64,000 bases of DNA. Source: JAICXG01 sp036494545 (GTDB taxonomy: Bacteria; Verrucomicrobiota; Verrucomicrobiia; Chthoniobacterales; UBA10450). The stretch spans positions 496,001 through 560,000 of the forward strand of contig DASXOB010000016.1 of the NCBI GenBank assembly GCA_036494545.1, written 5' to 3'. The notes beneath the pieces were generated by a model that saw only the letters and a program-made list of their open reading frames with translations, was not told the origin of the DNA and did not search any database. How positions within the stretch are numbered: the first letter of the stretch is position 1; the number at the start of each line of letters is the position of its first letter. Of this stretch, positions 54,293-63,108 are shown one piece after another. The position numbers and the translations under genes were made by a program.

Positions 54293-55192
54293 CTACGATT
54301 CTACTCGCCGATCCGCGATCGGATTTTCTTCTTCGGCCACAAGACGCAGGTAATCGCGATAATCGCCCTTTGGGCGCTGGTCGATCAGGCGTCGGATCTG
54401 GGCGTGATCGATGAAGCCGGCGCGCAATGCTATCTCCTCCAGGCAGGCCACTTTTAAACCCTGCCGGTGTTCGATGGTCGCGATGTAATTTGCAGCCTCG
54501 AGAAGACTTGTCTGAGTGCCGGTATCGAGCCACGCCATGCCGCGACCGAGCAGGCGGACGTGGAGCTTTTTTTGGCTCAGGTAAATCAGATTGAGTTCTG
54601 TGATTTCCAGCTCGCCACGTCTCGATGGACGAAGGGTTTTACAATTCTCAACAACCTGCCGGTCATAAACATAAAGTCCCGGAACAGCGTAGGAGCTTTT
54701 CGGCTTCTTCGGCTTCTCTTCGAGACTAACCGCGCGGCCATCCGGGCCGAACTCGACCACACCATAACGCTCGGGGTCGCGCACCTGATACCCAAAGATA
54801 CAGGCGCCACTTTCGAGCTTGAGAGCGTCGCGGAAAAAATCAAGATTTCCGTAAAAAATGTTGTCACCCAAGATGAGGGTTACGCCGCTGTCACCGATGA
54901 ATTTTTCACCGATCAAGAAAGCCTGCGCGATTCCTTTCGGTTCCGGTTGCTCGGCATATTCGAGACTCAGGCCAAGCTGGGAGCCGTCGCCGAAAAATTC
55001 TTGCAGCATCGGCAGATCCTTTGGCGTAGAGACGATGAGAATCTCGCGCACTCCACCGAGCATGAGCGTAGCCAGCGGGTAACAAATCATCGGCTTGTCA
55101 TAAACCGGCAGTAGCTGTTTGCAGACGATCTGAGTGAGTGGGTAAAGTCGGGTGCCAGCGCCGCCCGCGAGGAGGATTGCTTTTTTCTTCAT
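54293..55192 (-). CDS. rfbA: Glucose-1-phosphate thymidylyltransferase
   Basis: RmlA makes dTDP-glucose, the first step to dTDP-rhamnose for surface polysaccharide. The 299-residue product has L-A-G-G-A-G-T-R-L-Y-P-L-T (nucleotide loop), K-Q-L-L-P-V-Y-D-K-P-M-I, L-I-L-G-D-N-I-F-Y-G and the G-R-G-M-A-W-L-D-T-G-T motif. Normal length is about 290. The start at 55192 overlaps the upstream glycosyltransferase stop as ATGA; other rml genes are not present here. Confidence 0.95.
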   Translation of the reverse strand: MKKKAILLAGGAGTRLYPLTQIVCKQLLPVYDKPMICYPLATLMLGGVREILIVSTPKDLPMLQEFFGDGSQLGLSLEYAEQPEPKGIAQAFLIGEKFIGDSGVTLILGDNIFYGNLDFFRDALKLESGACIFGYQVRDPERYGVVEFGPDGRAVSLEEKPKKPKSSYAVPGLYVYDRQVVENCKTLRPSRRGELEITELNLIYLSQKKLHVRLLGRGMAWLDTGTQTSLLEAANYIATIEHRQGLKVACLEEIALRAGFIDHAQIRRLIDQRPKGDYRDYLRLVAEEENPIADRRVES

Positions 55193-57072
55193 GCCCGCCG
55201 CGTCCAACCAAGGAGTTGCTGAGACCACTCGCGCCAAAAATTGCGGCCGCCGATCCAGTCGATCCGGGACTTGCGAGTACGGTCAAAAAGAAAGCCACTC
55301 CCGCGCTGCGTCAATAACTCACGATCGTTGCTGCGTCCCCCGATGCACTGGTCAAGCGCTTCCATGATGACGGCTTCGCTCAGGATCGGACGTGTTTCGA
55401 TGGTTGCGCTGATCGTTAGGCCGAGGAGCTTTTTTAGGAAGAGCGCGCAAAGCAAACTACGCGAGCTGGTGGCGTGCACGTGAGTAATCTGGTGACGTTG
55501 CAGCAGGCGGCGCAAGGTCAGGGCGGCGCGGGCTTGTTCGAGAAAGAGATCGGAGGGTGGACGATGTCTTTGATTGGCTCGCATCGCTTCCAGTTCACGT
55601 GCAAGCGGTAGATTGGCCTGCCATTCGGCTTCCACCACCATGGCATCAGGGAGATATTCGATGTTTGTCATTAGCTCGGCCATTGCCGGCGTGATTTCGG
55701 AGTCGAGCGGCGGACGCAGGACGAAGCACACAGGTGCCACGCCGTTCCGTTGCAAAGCCCTTAGCTCGTCATCGAGGAATGGAAGATTTTCATCCGGCCA
55801 GCGATCAATGAGGTAAGCCGCCTGCTGGCTCTCAAACGTGGGCTCAGGCGCCGATCTGGTTTGCGGTGCCGAGAGACAGCCGATCAAAAGTTCGTGCAAG
55901 GGTTCGATCGTTCGCGTGACACTGAAATCCGTTTCCATGCGATGCCTCCCCGCAGCGCCCATACGCGCCCGCAATTTGGGATCGCGCACCAGTTTGTCGA
56001 GTGCCTGGGCAAGTTCCTCCCAATCGTTAGGCGGAACAAGAAGACCCGTCAGACCATCAACGACCGATTCCGGAATCCCTGCGAGCCGGCTTGAGACGAC
56101 TGGCTTCGCGCAGGCCATCGCTTCCATGATCACAGTCGGAAAAACGTCGCTCGCGCCTTTCGAGTCGATCACACTGGCGAGGGTGAAGATATCGCAAGCG
56201 CGCACCCTGGCGTAAACCTCGTCCTGCGAAAGCGAACCGCAGAACTCGATCCGTTTTTCCAGCTTCAACCGGGCAACCATGGTTTCGATCTTTTCCCGCA
56301 GCGGCCCGTCGCCTACGATCTGGCAGCGAAAATCGAAATTCCGTCGTTCAAGCTCCGCGCATGCCTCGATCAAGACCTCAAATCCCTTGAAGGGTACCAG
56401 CCGCCCGACGCTTAAAATGGTGACCGGTCCAGATGGGCGTTCGCCGTGCCAGGGGATGGGCAGATTAGTAAGGTCGATTCCGTTGTAAACGCGATGAATC
56501 CTGTTGGCCGCTTCCGGACAACGCTTTGACAAAAGATCGCGACTGTAATCGGTCTCGACCGCGACGAACTCCGCTGCCACGCAGATCTCCCGCAACAATT
56601 CATCCTGCCCGAGGTCAGACATGAAATCCTGCCCGTGCGCCGTGATGCTAAACGGAATGCCGGACATCTCCTTCACGAAGAGCGCGGTGTGCGCCGCGCG
56701 GTTGGCAAAGTGGACGTGGAAATGCCGAATGGCGTTGCGGGAAAAGAGGTCGGCAAAATAGCTCGCGTTTCGCGCTCGCAACGCAGCTTTGAAGGCAGGT
56801 CCATAGCGCGCCTCATGGCGTTCGACCAAAGCCTGCGGCCATTTTCCCGAGTTCCGCATTTTCTTTTCCCAAAGGTGCAGGACCGCCGCGGGCGGCGCGT
56901 AATAGACCGGCGAGCGAAAACGCGAAAAATGCTGATGCCGCAAACTTGTGAGTGGCGGATGGACTGAGCCTACGAGCAGTTCGTAGCCGCGCCGTTCCAG
57001 CTCCAGCATTTCCATGTCGCAGAAGGTCTGCGAGACGACGGGATAGCGAGAGTAAAGGTAGGCCAGTTGCAT
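55189..57072 (-). CDS. Glycosyltransferase (GT4-like) with a second half-module
   Basis: The 627-residue product has a full GT-B enzyme in residues 1-410: N-domain Y-L-Y-S-R-Y-P-V-V-S-Q-T-F, then S-V-G-R-L-V-P-F-K-G-F and the donor-site motif G-A-S-D-V-F-P-T-V-I-M-E-A-M-A-C-A-K. Residues 425-600 look like a repeat of the N-domain (A-Y-L-I-D-R-W-P...E-L-R-A-L-Q-R-N-G, I-T-H-V-H-A-T), without a donor domain. It is likely a cell-surface polysaccharide enzyme, coupled to rfbA. Confidence 0.85.
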   Translation of the reverse strand: MQLAYLYSRYPVVSQTFCDMEMLELERRGYELLVGSVHPPLTSLRHQHFSRFRSPVYYAPPAAVLHLWEKKMRNSGKWPQALVERHEARYGPAFKAALRARNASYFADLFSRNAIRHFHVHFANRAAHTALFVKEMSGIPFSITAHGQDFMSDLGQDELLREICVAAEFVAVETDYSRDLLSKRCPEAANRIHRVYNGIDLTNLPIPWHGERPSGPVTILSVGRLVPFKGFEVLIEACAELERRNFDFRCQIVGDGPLREKIETMVARLKLEKRIEFCGSLSQDEVYARVRACDIFTLASVIDSKGASDVFPTVIMEAMACAKPVVSSRLAGIPESVVDGLTGLLVPPNDWEELAQALDKLVRDPKLRARMGAAGRHRMETDFSVTRTIEPLHELLIGCLSAPQTRSAPEPTFESQQAAYLIDRWPDENLPFLDDELRALQRNGVAPVCFVLRPPLDSEITPAMAELMTNIEYLPDAMVVEAEWQANLPLARELEAMRANQRHRPPSDLFLEQARAALTLRRLLQRHQITHVHATSSRSLLCALFLKKLLGLTISATIETRPILSEAVIMEALDQCIGGRSNDRELLTQRGSGFLFDRTRKSRIDWIGGRNFWREWSQQLLGWTRRA

Positions 57073-57187
57073 TGCCAGCAGCAGGAACGACGGAGCGGTG
57101 ACTAAGAGCAAGCAGGAAAAAGGCCCGCTTTCGCACGCTTTCTAGGGAATTCGGATCCCGACGACCGCCTGCTCCCCTCTTGCAACC

Positions 57188-57499
57188 TCACGAGATGTCC
57201 CTGCCGGGATCCATCTCATAATCGAGCGCGAGGCATTCTGTCGTTTTGGGTTTGATTACTTCCTCGACAAATTTGATGTAAATCGGGTCCTCCCGAAAGA
57301 TTGCCTGCTTGTCCATCGACTCGAAATCGATCGCGATAAAAAATGGCCACTGAGTTTTTGGGTTGATGCGGCGGCCGCACTTGATGCTGAGCACTTCGTC
57401 GATTTTAAGCAGCTGCATGCGCGCTCGCATCATCATATCTTCGGTCTCCTCCGGCGTGACATCCGGCTTCAGTTTGTAGAGTCCGATGTGGTGAACCAT
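57188..57499 (-). CDS. Dabb-domain (stress-responsive alpha-beta barrel) protein
   Basis: The 103-residue product starts M-V-H-H-I-G-L-Y-K-L-K and has the alpha-beta barrel pattern of the Dabb family (PF07876), such as F-F-I-A-I-D-F-E-S. Members are small cytoplasmic proteins of uncertain role, some with ligand binding. It lies alone between glycosyltransferase and sigma genes. Confidence 0.85.
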   Translation of the reverse strand: MVHHIGLYKLKPDVTPEETEDMMMRARMQLLKIDEVLSIKCGRRINPKTQWPFFIAIDFESMDKQAIFREDPIYIKFVEEVIKPKTTECLALDYEMDPGRDIS

Positions 57500-57657
57500 G
57501 AGGCGTTAGCTATTAGGCGGGAGCCGGGGATGGTGCAAGCACGAATCGGCGACACTCCGCCCTGTTCTTTGGCCGAAGATGGTGCCGAAAAATTTTGCTT
57601 CGTTAGACAAAACAAGCAGTTGGCGGCGTCTCAATCCTAAAAGACCGTGAAGAAGAA

Positions 57658-58152
57658 ATGGCCAGTGTGCTTACCGAAGAGGATTGGAAAAGCTGTTTCA
57701 CGCAGCTCGGACCAGCGTTACTTCTTTTTGCCCGGCGCTGGACACACTCGCGCGTCGAGGCCGAGGATATCGTACAGGAGGCGTTTGTTCGGTTTTGGCG
57801 CCGCCAGCATTCGATCGAAAATCGCGCTCTTCTCTACGCCACAGTCCGGTCGACCGCGCTCGACCGCCTGCGACGCGATCAGCGGCGCGCGCGACGCGAA
57901 GCCGCAGTGGCGCGCGACGGCGATATGCATTGCGAGCCGCAATTCACTGATTTGGACGAAAGCCAACAGCTCCTGGCTGCGGCGGTGGAACGTTTGCCTG
58001 ACGAGCAACGGGAGGTCGTCATTTTGAAAATCTGGAACGAGCTGACTTTCGCCGAGATCGCGAGCGTACTGGAAATTTCGCAAAACACCGCCGCGTCCCG
58101 GTACCGTTACGCTCTCGGCACTCTGCGCAAAACGTTGCAGCCGCATGAATGA
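57658..58152 (+). CDS. ECF-type RNA polymerase sigma factor
   Basis: The 164-residue product has region 2 (E-D-I-V-Q-E-A-F-V-R-F-W-R-R) and region 4 (L-T-F-A-E-I-A-S-V-L-E-I-S-Q-N-T-A-A-S-R-Y). The length is normal for an ECF sigma factor. It starts an operon with a small membrane protein and a PDZ protein, a layout suggesting control by a membrane anti-sigma factor in response to envelope stress. Confidence 0.92.
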   Translation: MASVLTEEDWKSCFTQLGPALLLFARRWTHSRVEAEDIVQEAFVRFWRRQHSIENRALLYATVRSTALDRLRRDQRRARREAAVARDGDMHCEPQFTDLDESQQLLAAAVERLPDEQREVVILKIWNELTFAEIASVLEISQNTAASRYRYALGTLRKTLQPHE

Positions 58153-58651
58153 TTTTTCCGAGATCGAAGCTGAGTTAAGAAAGCTGCGGCCGGCGTCCAT
58201 TTCGCAAGATCTGCACGTCCGAGTCGAACGTGCGCTGGCATCCACCGTGTCGACCGCCGCTGTCTTGTCTCGTCCGCGGCGCCGCGGCAACCTGTGGTGG
58301 TCATTAGGCTTGAGCCTTGCCGGCGCAAGCGCGTTCGTCCTTCTTGGACTCGCATTCCTCGAAGAAGCACCGCACCCCACCCTACCGAACGTCGCGCAAG
58401 ACAGGTCCACACCCGCCACGGTCGCTCAGCCTAACGACAATGGCTTTCGCCCCGACGCCCTCACGCGAGTTGTTTATCAGCGACGTGACGAGGGTTTGAT
58501 TTTCTCGCCTAACCAATCGGAGCAACCACTCCGGCGGGTCCGCTACGACACCCGCGAGACAATGCAATGGCGCAATCCGCAAACTGGCGCCTCTCTGCGC
58601 GTCTCTTATCCGGCGGAGCAGGTCGTCCTCACGCCGGTTTCCTTTCAATGA
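58145..58651 (+). CDS. Membrane protein, likely anti-sigma partner of the ECF factor
   Basis: The 168-residue product has a cytoplasmic N-terminal helix (F-S-E-I-E-A-E-L-R-K-L-R), a membrane helix at about residues 57-70 (L-S-L-A-G-A-S-A-F-V-L-L-G-L-A-F) and a periplasmic remainder. The overlap of eight bases with the sigma gene and this topology fit an anti-sigma factor, but no canonical zinc motif is present. Sequence-family evidence is weak. Confidence 0.65.
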   Translation: MNDFSEIEAELRKLRPASISQDLHVRVERALASTVSTAAVLSRPRRRGNLWWSLGLSLAGASAFVLLGLAFLEEAPHPTLPNVAQDRSTPATVAQPNDNGFRPDALTRVVYQRRDEGLIFSPNQSEQPLRRVRYDTRETMQWRNPQTGASLRVSYPAEQVVLTPVSFQ

Positions 58652-58672
58652 CACAACTGCCTTAACCCGCTT

Positions 58673-59731
58673 ATGAAAAGAAACATTATCCTAACGAGTA
58701 TCCTTGCGGCGTTGCTCCCGCTCAGCACCTGGGGTCAATCGCCAACTGCCAGCGGCACCACTGCGATCCAGTCGATCCAGTCGGGCTCGCCGACCCCCCC
58801 TCTGGTTCCGCCAGGTCCTAATCATTTCCATGAACACGATAATGGACCAAAACAACCAGTCACGTTCCTGGGAGTCGAGACGTCGGAAGTGCCGCGCGTG
58901 CTTTCCGAGCAAATGGGTTTGCCGGAAGGTTTCGGCGTGGTGGTCAATTACGTTGTTCCCAACAGCGCCGCCGCTAATGCTGGCGTGCAACGAAGCGACA
59001 TCATCCGCCAGCTTAACGATCAGCAAATCGTCGGTCCGGTGCAGCTCGGCAGACTGGTCCGCAGCTTTCCTGAGGGTACGTCGATCGAACTCACCCTCAT
59101 GCGCAAAGGCAAAGACATGAAAGTCAGTGTTAAGCTGAACAAGAAGGAAGTCTCTGCTCGTCGCGGCCACCCCTTCGAGCAGCAGTGGAATTTCGATGAC
59201 CTCGAGAACCTCGACGAATTCAAAGGACCTGACGAGACTACGGTACGTGAAGCCGTTAGCGCCGCTGTCGAACAAGCCAAGGCGGAAGCGCTTCGCGCAG
59301 GAGACGAAGCACGCCGCGCCGCGAGGCGTTTGCGAATTGTGACAGCAGACGACGGCAGCATGAAATCGACCCGGATCGACTTGGGCAATGCCACCATCAC
59401 GCTTTCCGACGATCAGGGGGAAATGAAGATGGAAAATAAAGACGGCCACAAGACCCTTACGGCCAAAGATGAAAAAGGAAATGTTCTCTTCAGTGGCCCG
59501 ATCGATACCAGCGAGCAACGAGCGAAGATTCCATCGGGTGTGCGTGAGCGTTTCGAAAAATTGGAGCGCGATGAGTTGCCGCCGGTCCCGCCGGTTCCAC
59601 CCGTGCCTCCCCAGCCGCCACGACCGCCCGACTCCAACGAGTCGGCTCATCTGCACGATTTACGTACCGAGCAGGCTACCTTCCAACCCGTCGGGCGCAC
59701 TGGCTGGCGACGAAGCACCATTATTCTTTAG
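58673..59731 (+). CDS. Exported PDZ-domain protein
   Basis: The 352-residue product has a signal peptide (I-L-T-S-I-L-A-A-L-L-P-L-S-T-W-G) and a PDZ domain at about residues 65-155 (G-F-G-V-V-V-N-Y-V-V-P-N-S-A-A-A-N-A-G-V, L-V-R-S-F-P-E-G). Helical and beta segments follow, then a proline run (P-P-V-P-P-V-P-P-V-P-P-Q-P-P). No protease catalytic triad is visible. It is probably a periplasmic sensor or scaffold in the sigma-factor operon. Confidence 0.8.
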   Translation: MKRNIILTSILAALLPLSTWGQSPTASGTTAIQSIQSGSPTPPLVPPGPNHFHEHDNGPKQPVTFLGVETSEVPRVLSEQMGLPEGFGVVVNYVVPNSAAANAGVQRSDIIRQLNDQQIVGPVQLGRLVRSFPEGTSIELTLMRKGKDMKVSVKLNKKEVSARRGHPFEQQWNFDDLENLDEFKGPDETTVREAVSAAVEQAKAEALRAGDEARRAARRLRIVTADDGSMKSTRIDLGNATITLSDDQGEMKMENKDGHKTLTAKDEKGNVLFSGPIDTSEQRAKIPSGVRERFEKLERDELPPVPPVPPVPPQPPRPPDSNESAHLHDLRTEQATFQPVGRTGWRRSTIIL

Positions 59732-59744
59732 TGTCTTGACTCTT

Positions 59745-59761
59745 GCGCGCGGCTCGCGCGT
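59745..59761 (+). terminator. Possible weak terminator after the PDZ gene
   Basis: CGCGCG (59746-59751), loop GCT, and CGCGCG (59755-59760) form a 6-bp stem, followed by TTTG. It is short and the T-run is weak, so this is only a candidate end for the sigma operon. Confidence 0.3.
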
Positions 59762-59911
59762 TTGATGCACAGTTTTCTATTTCCCGACGTTTTCGACGCG
59801 CGCTTCCAAAGTAAGACTGTTTCGACAACGCGATCGTCGGATTGACCCGCTGGTTGCGACCAACCAGTCTGCTTCTAGAATCACCTGCGCCGGGCCCGGA
59901 CGTGCGCGCCA

Positions 59912-61285
59912 ATGCCCGAGCGAAAACCGTACGCACCTCCGCCCACTGCCGAAACGACTCTACCAGCACGCGATCCATACGCTGCTTTCCGCTTCTGCGG
60001 TTATGCGTTCTATGCGCTGGGAAATTTTATCGCTATCACCGGCCGGCAAATGCTCACGATCGCGATCGAATGGGAAGTTTATGCTCGCACGCATTCCGCC
60101 AGCGCTCTGGGTTTGGTCGGGCTCGTCGCCGCCGTGCCGATCGTGGTTCTTTCATTGCCAGCGGGTCATCTTGCGGATCGTTTCTCGCGCAGGTCGATAA
60201 TCCTCCTCACCCAGGCTTCCAGCGCCGCCTGTTCAATCTGTCTCGCCGTCGTTTCCTGGCAACATCTTAACCTTCCTCGCCTAACGATTCTGCTGCGGAC
60301 GAACGATTTCCTTCGCCTGATCGCGAGCGCATTTGAGCGTCATGCGGCGTTTCATTTCGACGATCTTTCTCTGCCGCTGATCTATCTGCTAATGCTGCTC
60401 TCCGCCTCCATCCGAACCTTTGGTTGGGCGGCGCGCAGCTCTTTTTTTCCCACGCTCGTGCCGCGCGAAACCTTCGCCAACGCGGTGACCTGGAACAGCA
60501 GCATCTTTCAAGTGAGCTGTGTCCTCGGTCCGGCACTGGGCGGGTTACTCATCGTTAGGCTGGGATTTCCTTTCATCTACTCGCTCGATGCCATCTGCGC
60601 CCTCGCTTTCTTCTGTCTCCTTCTGCCGATCGGAAAAATTCGCGAGGCGCCGCGTGTTGCTCTCGGTGCCTGGCAAAGTCTGGGGCAAGGCATCCGGTTC
60701 GTTCTCAGCCGAAAAATGATTCTGGCCACGATTACGCTCGACCTTTTCGCCGTCTTACTCGGCGGCGCGACCGCTTTGCTCCCGATTTTTGCCGACCAAA
60801 TCCTGCACTGCGGTCCAATCGGTCTCGGCTGGATGCGCGCCGCGCCGGCGATCGGCGCGTTCGTCATGGCGGTGACAATCGCTTATCTGCCGCCCATGCG
60901 TCACGCGGGGCGCACGCTGCTTTGGTGTGTCAGCGGCTTCGGCGCCGCCACGATCGTCTTCGGAGCATCACGCTGGTTTTGGCTTTCGCTTCTCATGCTC
61001 TTTTTCACAGGAGTTTTCGACAGCGTGAGTGTAGTCGTTAGGCAAACCCTCGTTCAATTACTGACTCCGGATGAAATGCGCGGCCGTGTCTCGGCCGTGA
61101 ATAATATCTTCATCGGCACCTCGAATGAGTTCGGTGCCGTCGAGTCTGGTCTGACGGCAGCGCTCTTTGGCCCGGTCATTTCGGTTATTGCCGGCGGTAT
61201 TGGCACGATCCTGGTCGTGCTCACCGTCGCCTGGAAATGGCCCGAGACGCGCAAGCTCGGCGCGCTCGACAAACACCTTACCTGA
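59912..61285 (+). CDS. Major facilitator superfamily transporter (EntS-like)
   Basis: The 457-residue product has about 12 membrane helices and the MFS loop motif G-H-L-A-D-R-F-S-R-R. The second half has D-E-M-R-G-R-V-S-A-V-N-N, which resembles the EntS/siderophore-exporter branch (MFS_3). Substrate is unknown. Three 9-mer copies (60279, 60552, 61035) occur inside it and one just after its stop (61291). Confidence 0.88.
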   Translation: MPERKPYAPPPTAETTLPARDPYAAFRFCGYAFYALGNFIAITGRQMLTIAIEWEVYARTHSASALGLVGLVAAVPIVVLSLPAGHLADRFSRRSIILLTQASSAACSICLAVVSWQHLNLPRLTILLRTNDFLRLIASAFERHAAFHFDDLSLPLIYLLMLLSASIRTFGWAARSSFFPTLVPRETFANAVTWNSSIFQVSCVLGPALGGLLIVRLGFPFIYSLDAICALAFFCLLLPIGKIREAPRVALGAWQSLGQGIRFVLSRKMILATITLDLFAVLLGGATALLPIFADQILHCGPIGLGWMRAAPAIGAFVMAVTIAYLPPMRHAGRTLLWCVSGFGAATIVFGASRWFWLSLLMLFFTGVFDSVSVVVRQTLVQLLTPDEMRGRVSAVNNIFIGTSNEFGAVESGLTAALFGPVISVIAGGIGTILVVLTVAWKWPETRKLGALDKHLT

Positions 61286-61438
61286 AACACTCGTTAGGCA
61301 TATCCGAAGGTGGCAAGGATTTCGAAAGGAGAAGGGGGCAATTCCCTTTCTCCTGATCCGCTGGAAGTCTTGCTTCCGCACGATCCTGCTTGTTCCGTTC
61401 GCTCTTCGCCGGCAATTATCGTAATTTCGTCAGGTGTT

Positions 61439-61512
61439 GTGCCTGTAGCTCAACCGGATAGAGCTTCTGACTTCGGATCAGAAGGTTGGGGGTTCGAATC
61501 CCTCCAGGCACG
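61439..61512 (+). tRNA. tRNA-Arg (anticodon UCG)
   Basis: A complete cloverleaf is readable: acceptor GTGCCTG/CAGGCAC, D-arm GCTC...GAGC, anticodon stem TCTGA/TCAGA with loop CTTCGGA giving anticodon TCG, and T-arm GGGGG-TTCGAAT-CCCTC. Length is 74 with discriminator G; CCA is not encoded. It reads CGA arginine codons. No adjacent integrase or attachment duplication is seen. Confidence 0.95.
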
Positions 61513-61573
61513 CAGCCTGAAACTCGGTGCGCGTTGACTATTTCTAGTCCCGTATTGCAGACTGGCTTCGACA

Positions 61574-61936
61574 ATGACCGCGCGTTTTTCTCTCCTCGCT
61601 GTGAGTCTCCTTCGATTGATCGTTGTGGGCGCGCCGTCGCCGACCGGCTTTACCAAACCCGAGGCTCGTCTCACCGCGATCGTCGCCAACCAGCGATGCC
61701 TCACCAGCGATGATGTTTATGTGACCTACACCGCGTCGCTCGACCCTCCGGGAGAGGGGACCCTTTACCGCTGGGATTTTAATAACGACGGTCTCTTCGA
61801 TACCGATCCGAATCCCGACCCGACCGCCCACACCGGTTATCCCAAGGGAGTGGTCATCACCGCCAGAGTGCAGGCGAGTAACGGGCGGGAGACCGTGCAG
61901 GCGACGGTGCGATTTCGAACGATGGACTGCGACTGA
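61574..61936 (+). CDS. Exported PKD-domain protein
   Basis: The 120-residue product has a hydrophobic signal region (residues 5-20) and one PKD fold (Y-R-W-D-F-N-N-D-G-L-F-D-T-D, V-I-T-A-R-V-Q-A). Such modules are extracellular and mediate protein contacts. It is small for the family and stands alone downstream of the tRNA, convergent with the serine hydrolase. Confidence 0.75.
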   Translation: MTARFSLLAVSLLRLIVVGAPSPTGFTKPEARLTAIVANQRCLTSDDVYVTYTASLDPPGEGTLYRWDFNNDGLFDTDPNPDPTAHTGYPKGVVITARVQASNGRETVQATVRFRTMDCD

Positions 61937-61941
61937 TTCGC

Positions 61942-63084
61942 CTAACGATAAAGGGCATCGGTCAGGCGCAGGGACTTTTCGTTAGGCAAAACCTGCTGCT
62001 CCATCTGATTCATGACATAGGCAAAAGAGAGATGGTTCTCCGGGTCGGCAAAGGCGTGACTGCCTCCCGCGCCGGGATGACCAAAAGCCAGCCGCGATGG
62101 GCCAAAGATGCGCCGCGCGCTGCCGGGTGGATCTTTCATGAAGCCGGCGGAAAAGGCGGTCGGGAAACCGAAAACACGATCGGGACCGGCCACAAGCGTG
62201 GTCGTCATTTGCGTAAGTGTCTTGCCGGAAAAATAGCGCTGGCCATCAAGCTGGCCGCCGTTGGCGAGGATGGCGTAAAATTTGCCTAACGAAGGCGCGC
62301 TGCCGATTGCGCCGAAGGAGACGAAGGAGCGCGCTCGGTTCTCCGGCAGATTCATCGCGCTCACCGCCTGCAAGCCGCGCGGCGTGCTAAAAGTCTTGTG
62401 CTCGAGCGTGCCCGGGGTCGTGACCGCTCGATAGAAATCGTCAGGCGAGGCACTGGTTGCAGCTTTTGGGGCGTAGATTGTCGCTACTCGATCATTCAGT
62501 TCCGCCGGCAGGCCGATCCAAATATCGAGACCGAGCGGATCGGCAAAGGTATCTCGCCAGTACTGGCTGATCGAACGCGAATCGATCCGGCGCATGAGCA
62601 CGTCAATGAGGAACCCGAAGGTGCGCGCGTGGTAGCCGTGGGCGGTACCCGGTGGCCAAAGCGGTTTCTGATTTTCCAACGCCCTCATAACTGCTTCGAA
62701 ATCGCTCACCTCAGCCGGTTGATCGAGCCCGCTCAGGCCAGCCTGATGAGAAAGCAACTGCTCGAGGGTGATTTCGGATTTGCCGGTTTGCGCGAACTCC
62801 GGCCAGAATTCCGCCACCCGCCGCCCGAGTTCAATCTTCCTCTCCTGTAAGACGTGTAAAAGACAGGCACTCCCCAAGCCCTTCGTGACCGACCAAAGGA
62901 GAACGAGCGTGTCGCTGGTCCAAGGCTTTTCGCGCCGCATGTCGCGATAGCCTCCGCCTAGCTCGAGTAGAGGCTGTTCGAAATGCCAGATTGAGATTGC
63001 CCCGCCCAACTCACCGAAGCGCGAAAAATTTTCAAGGAAAAGAGGCTCTATCCGCGACGCCAATCCCTCCGCGCGAAAACTCAT
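61942..63084 (-). CDS. Serine hydrolase (beta-lactamase / EstB family)
   Basis: The 380-residue product has the S-X-X-K motif W-S-V-T-K-G-L-G, the tyrosine motif Y-H-A and the third motif H-P-G-A-G-G-S in place of K-T-G. This is the class C beta-lactamase-like esterase group, and most members are esterases or peptidases rather than drug-resistance enzymes. No signal peptide is visible, so it may be cytoplasmic. Four 9-mer copies lie in or next to it (61940, 61979, 62284, 63096). Confidence 0.88.
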   Translation of the reverse strand: MSFRAEGLASRIEPLFLENFSRFGELGGAISIWHFEQPLLELGGGYRDMRREKPWTSDTLVLLWSVTKGLGSACLLHVLQERKIELGRRVAEFWPEFAQTGKSEITLEQLLSHQAGLSGLDQPAEVSDFEAVMRALENQKPLWPPGTAHGYHARTFGFLIDVLMRRIDSRSISQYWRDTFADPLGLDIWIGLPAELNDRVATIYAPKAATSASPDDFYRAVTTPGTLEHKTFSTPRGLQAVSAMNLPENRARSFVSFGAIGSAPSLGKFYAILANGGQLDGQRYFSGKTLTQMTTTLVAGPDRVFGFPTAFSAGFMKDPPGSARRIFGPSRLAFGHPGAGGSHAFADPENHLSFAYVMNQMEQQVLPNEKSLRLTDALYR

Positions 63085-63108
63085 GTGGAAACATTGCCTA
63101 ACGAGCGC

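Larger units (their letters stand above)
365..63104. repeat. Dispersed 9-mer TCGTTAGGC / GCCTAACGA, 48 exact copies
   Basis: Plus-orientation starts (26): 365, 590, 1500, 1859, 5729, 5907, 6162, 8324, 8878, 11133, 12174, 14399, 17058, 21329, 27705, 29730, 36804, 43671, 48195, 48655, 55413, 56024, 60552, 61035, 61291, 61979. Minus-orientation starts (22): 6083, 6463, 7547, 11958, 12153, 14130, 15138, 21556, 23541, 25308, 34382, 35086, 36173, 36514, 45253, 45266, 49647, 58429, 60279, 61940, 62284, 63096. One-base variants: 4172, 14270, 20530, 26612, 40567, 47279, 58689. Counted by eye, so the total may be slightly off. Confidence 0.9.

Noticed and set aside
58691..59656. A 321-residue minus-strand frame
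   Set aside because: It is antisense to the PDZ protein, which has a signal peptide, a PDZ domain and operon context.
61439..61600. Integration site at the tRNA-Arg gene
   Set aside because: No integrase and no repeat of the tRNA 3' end were found nearby.
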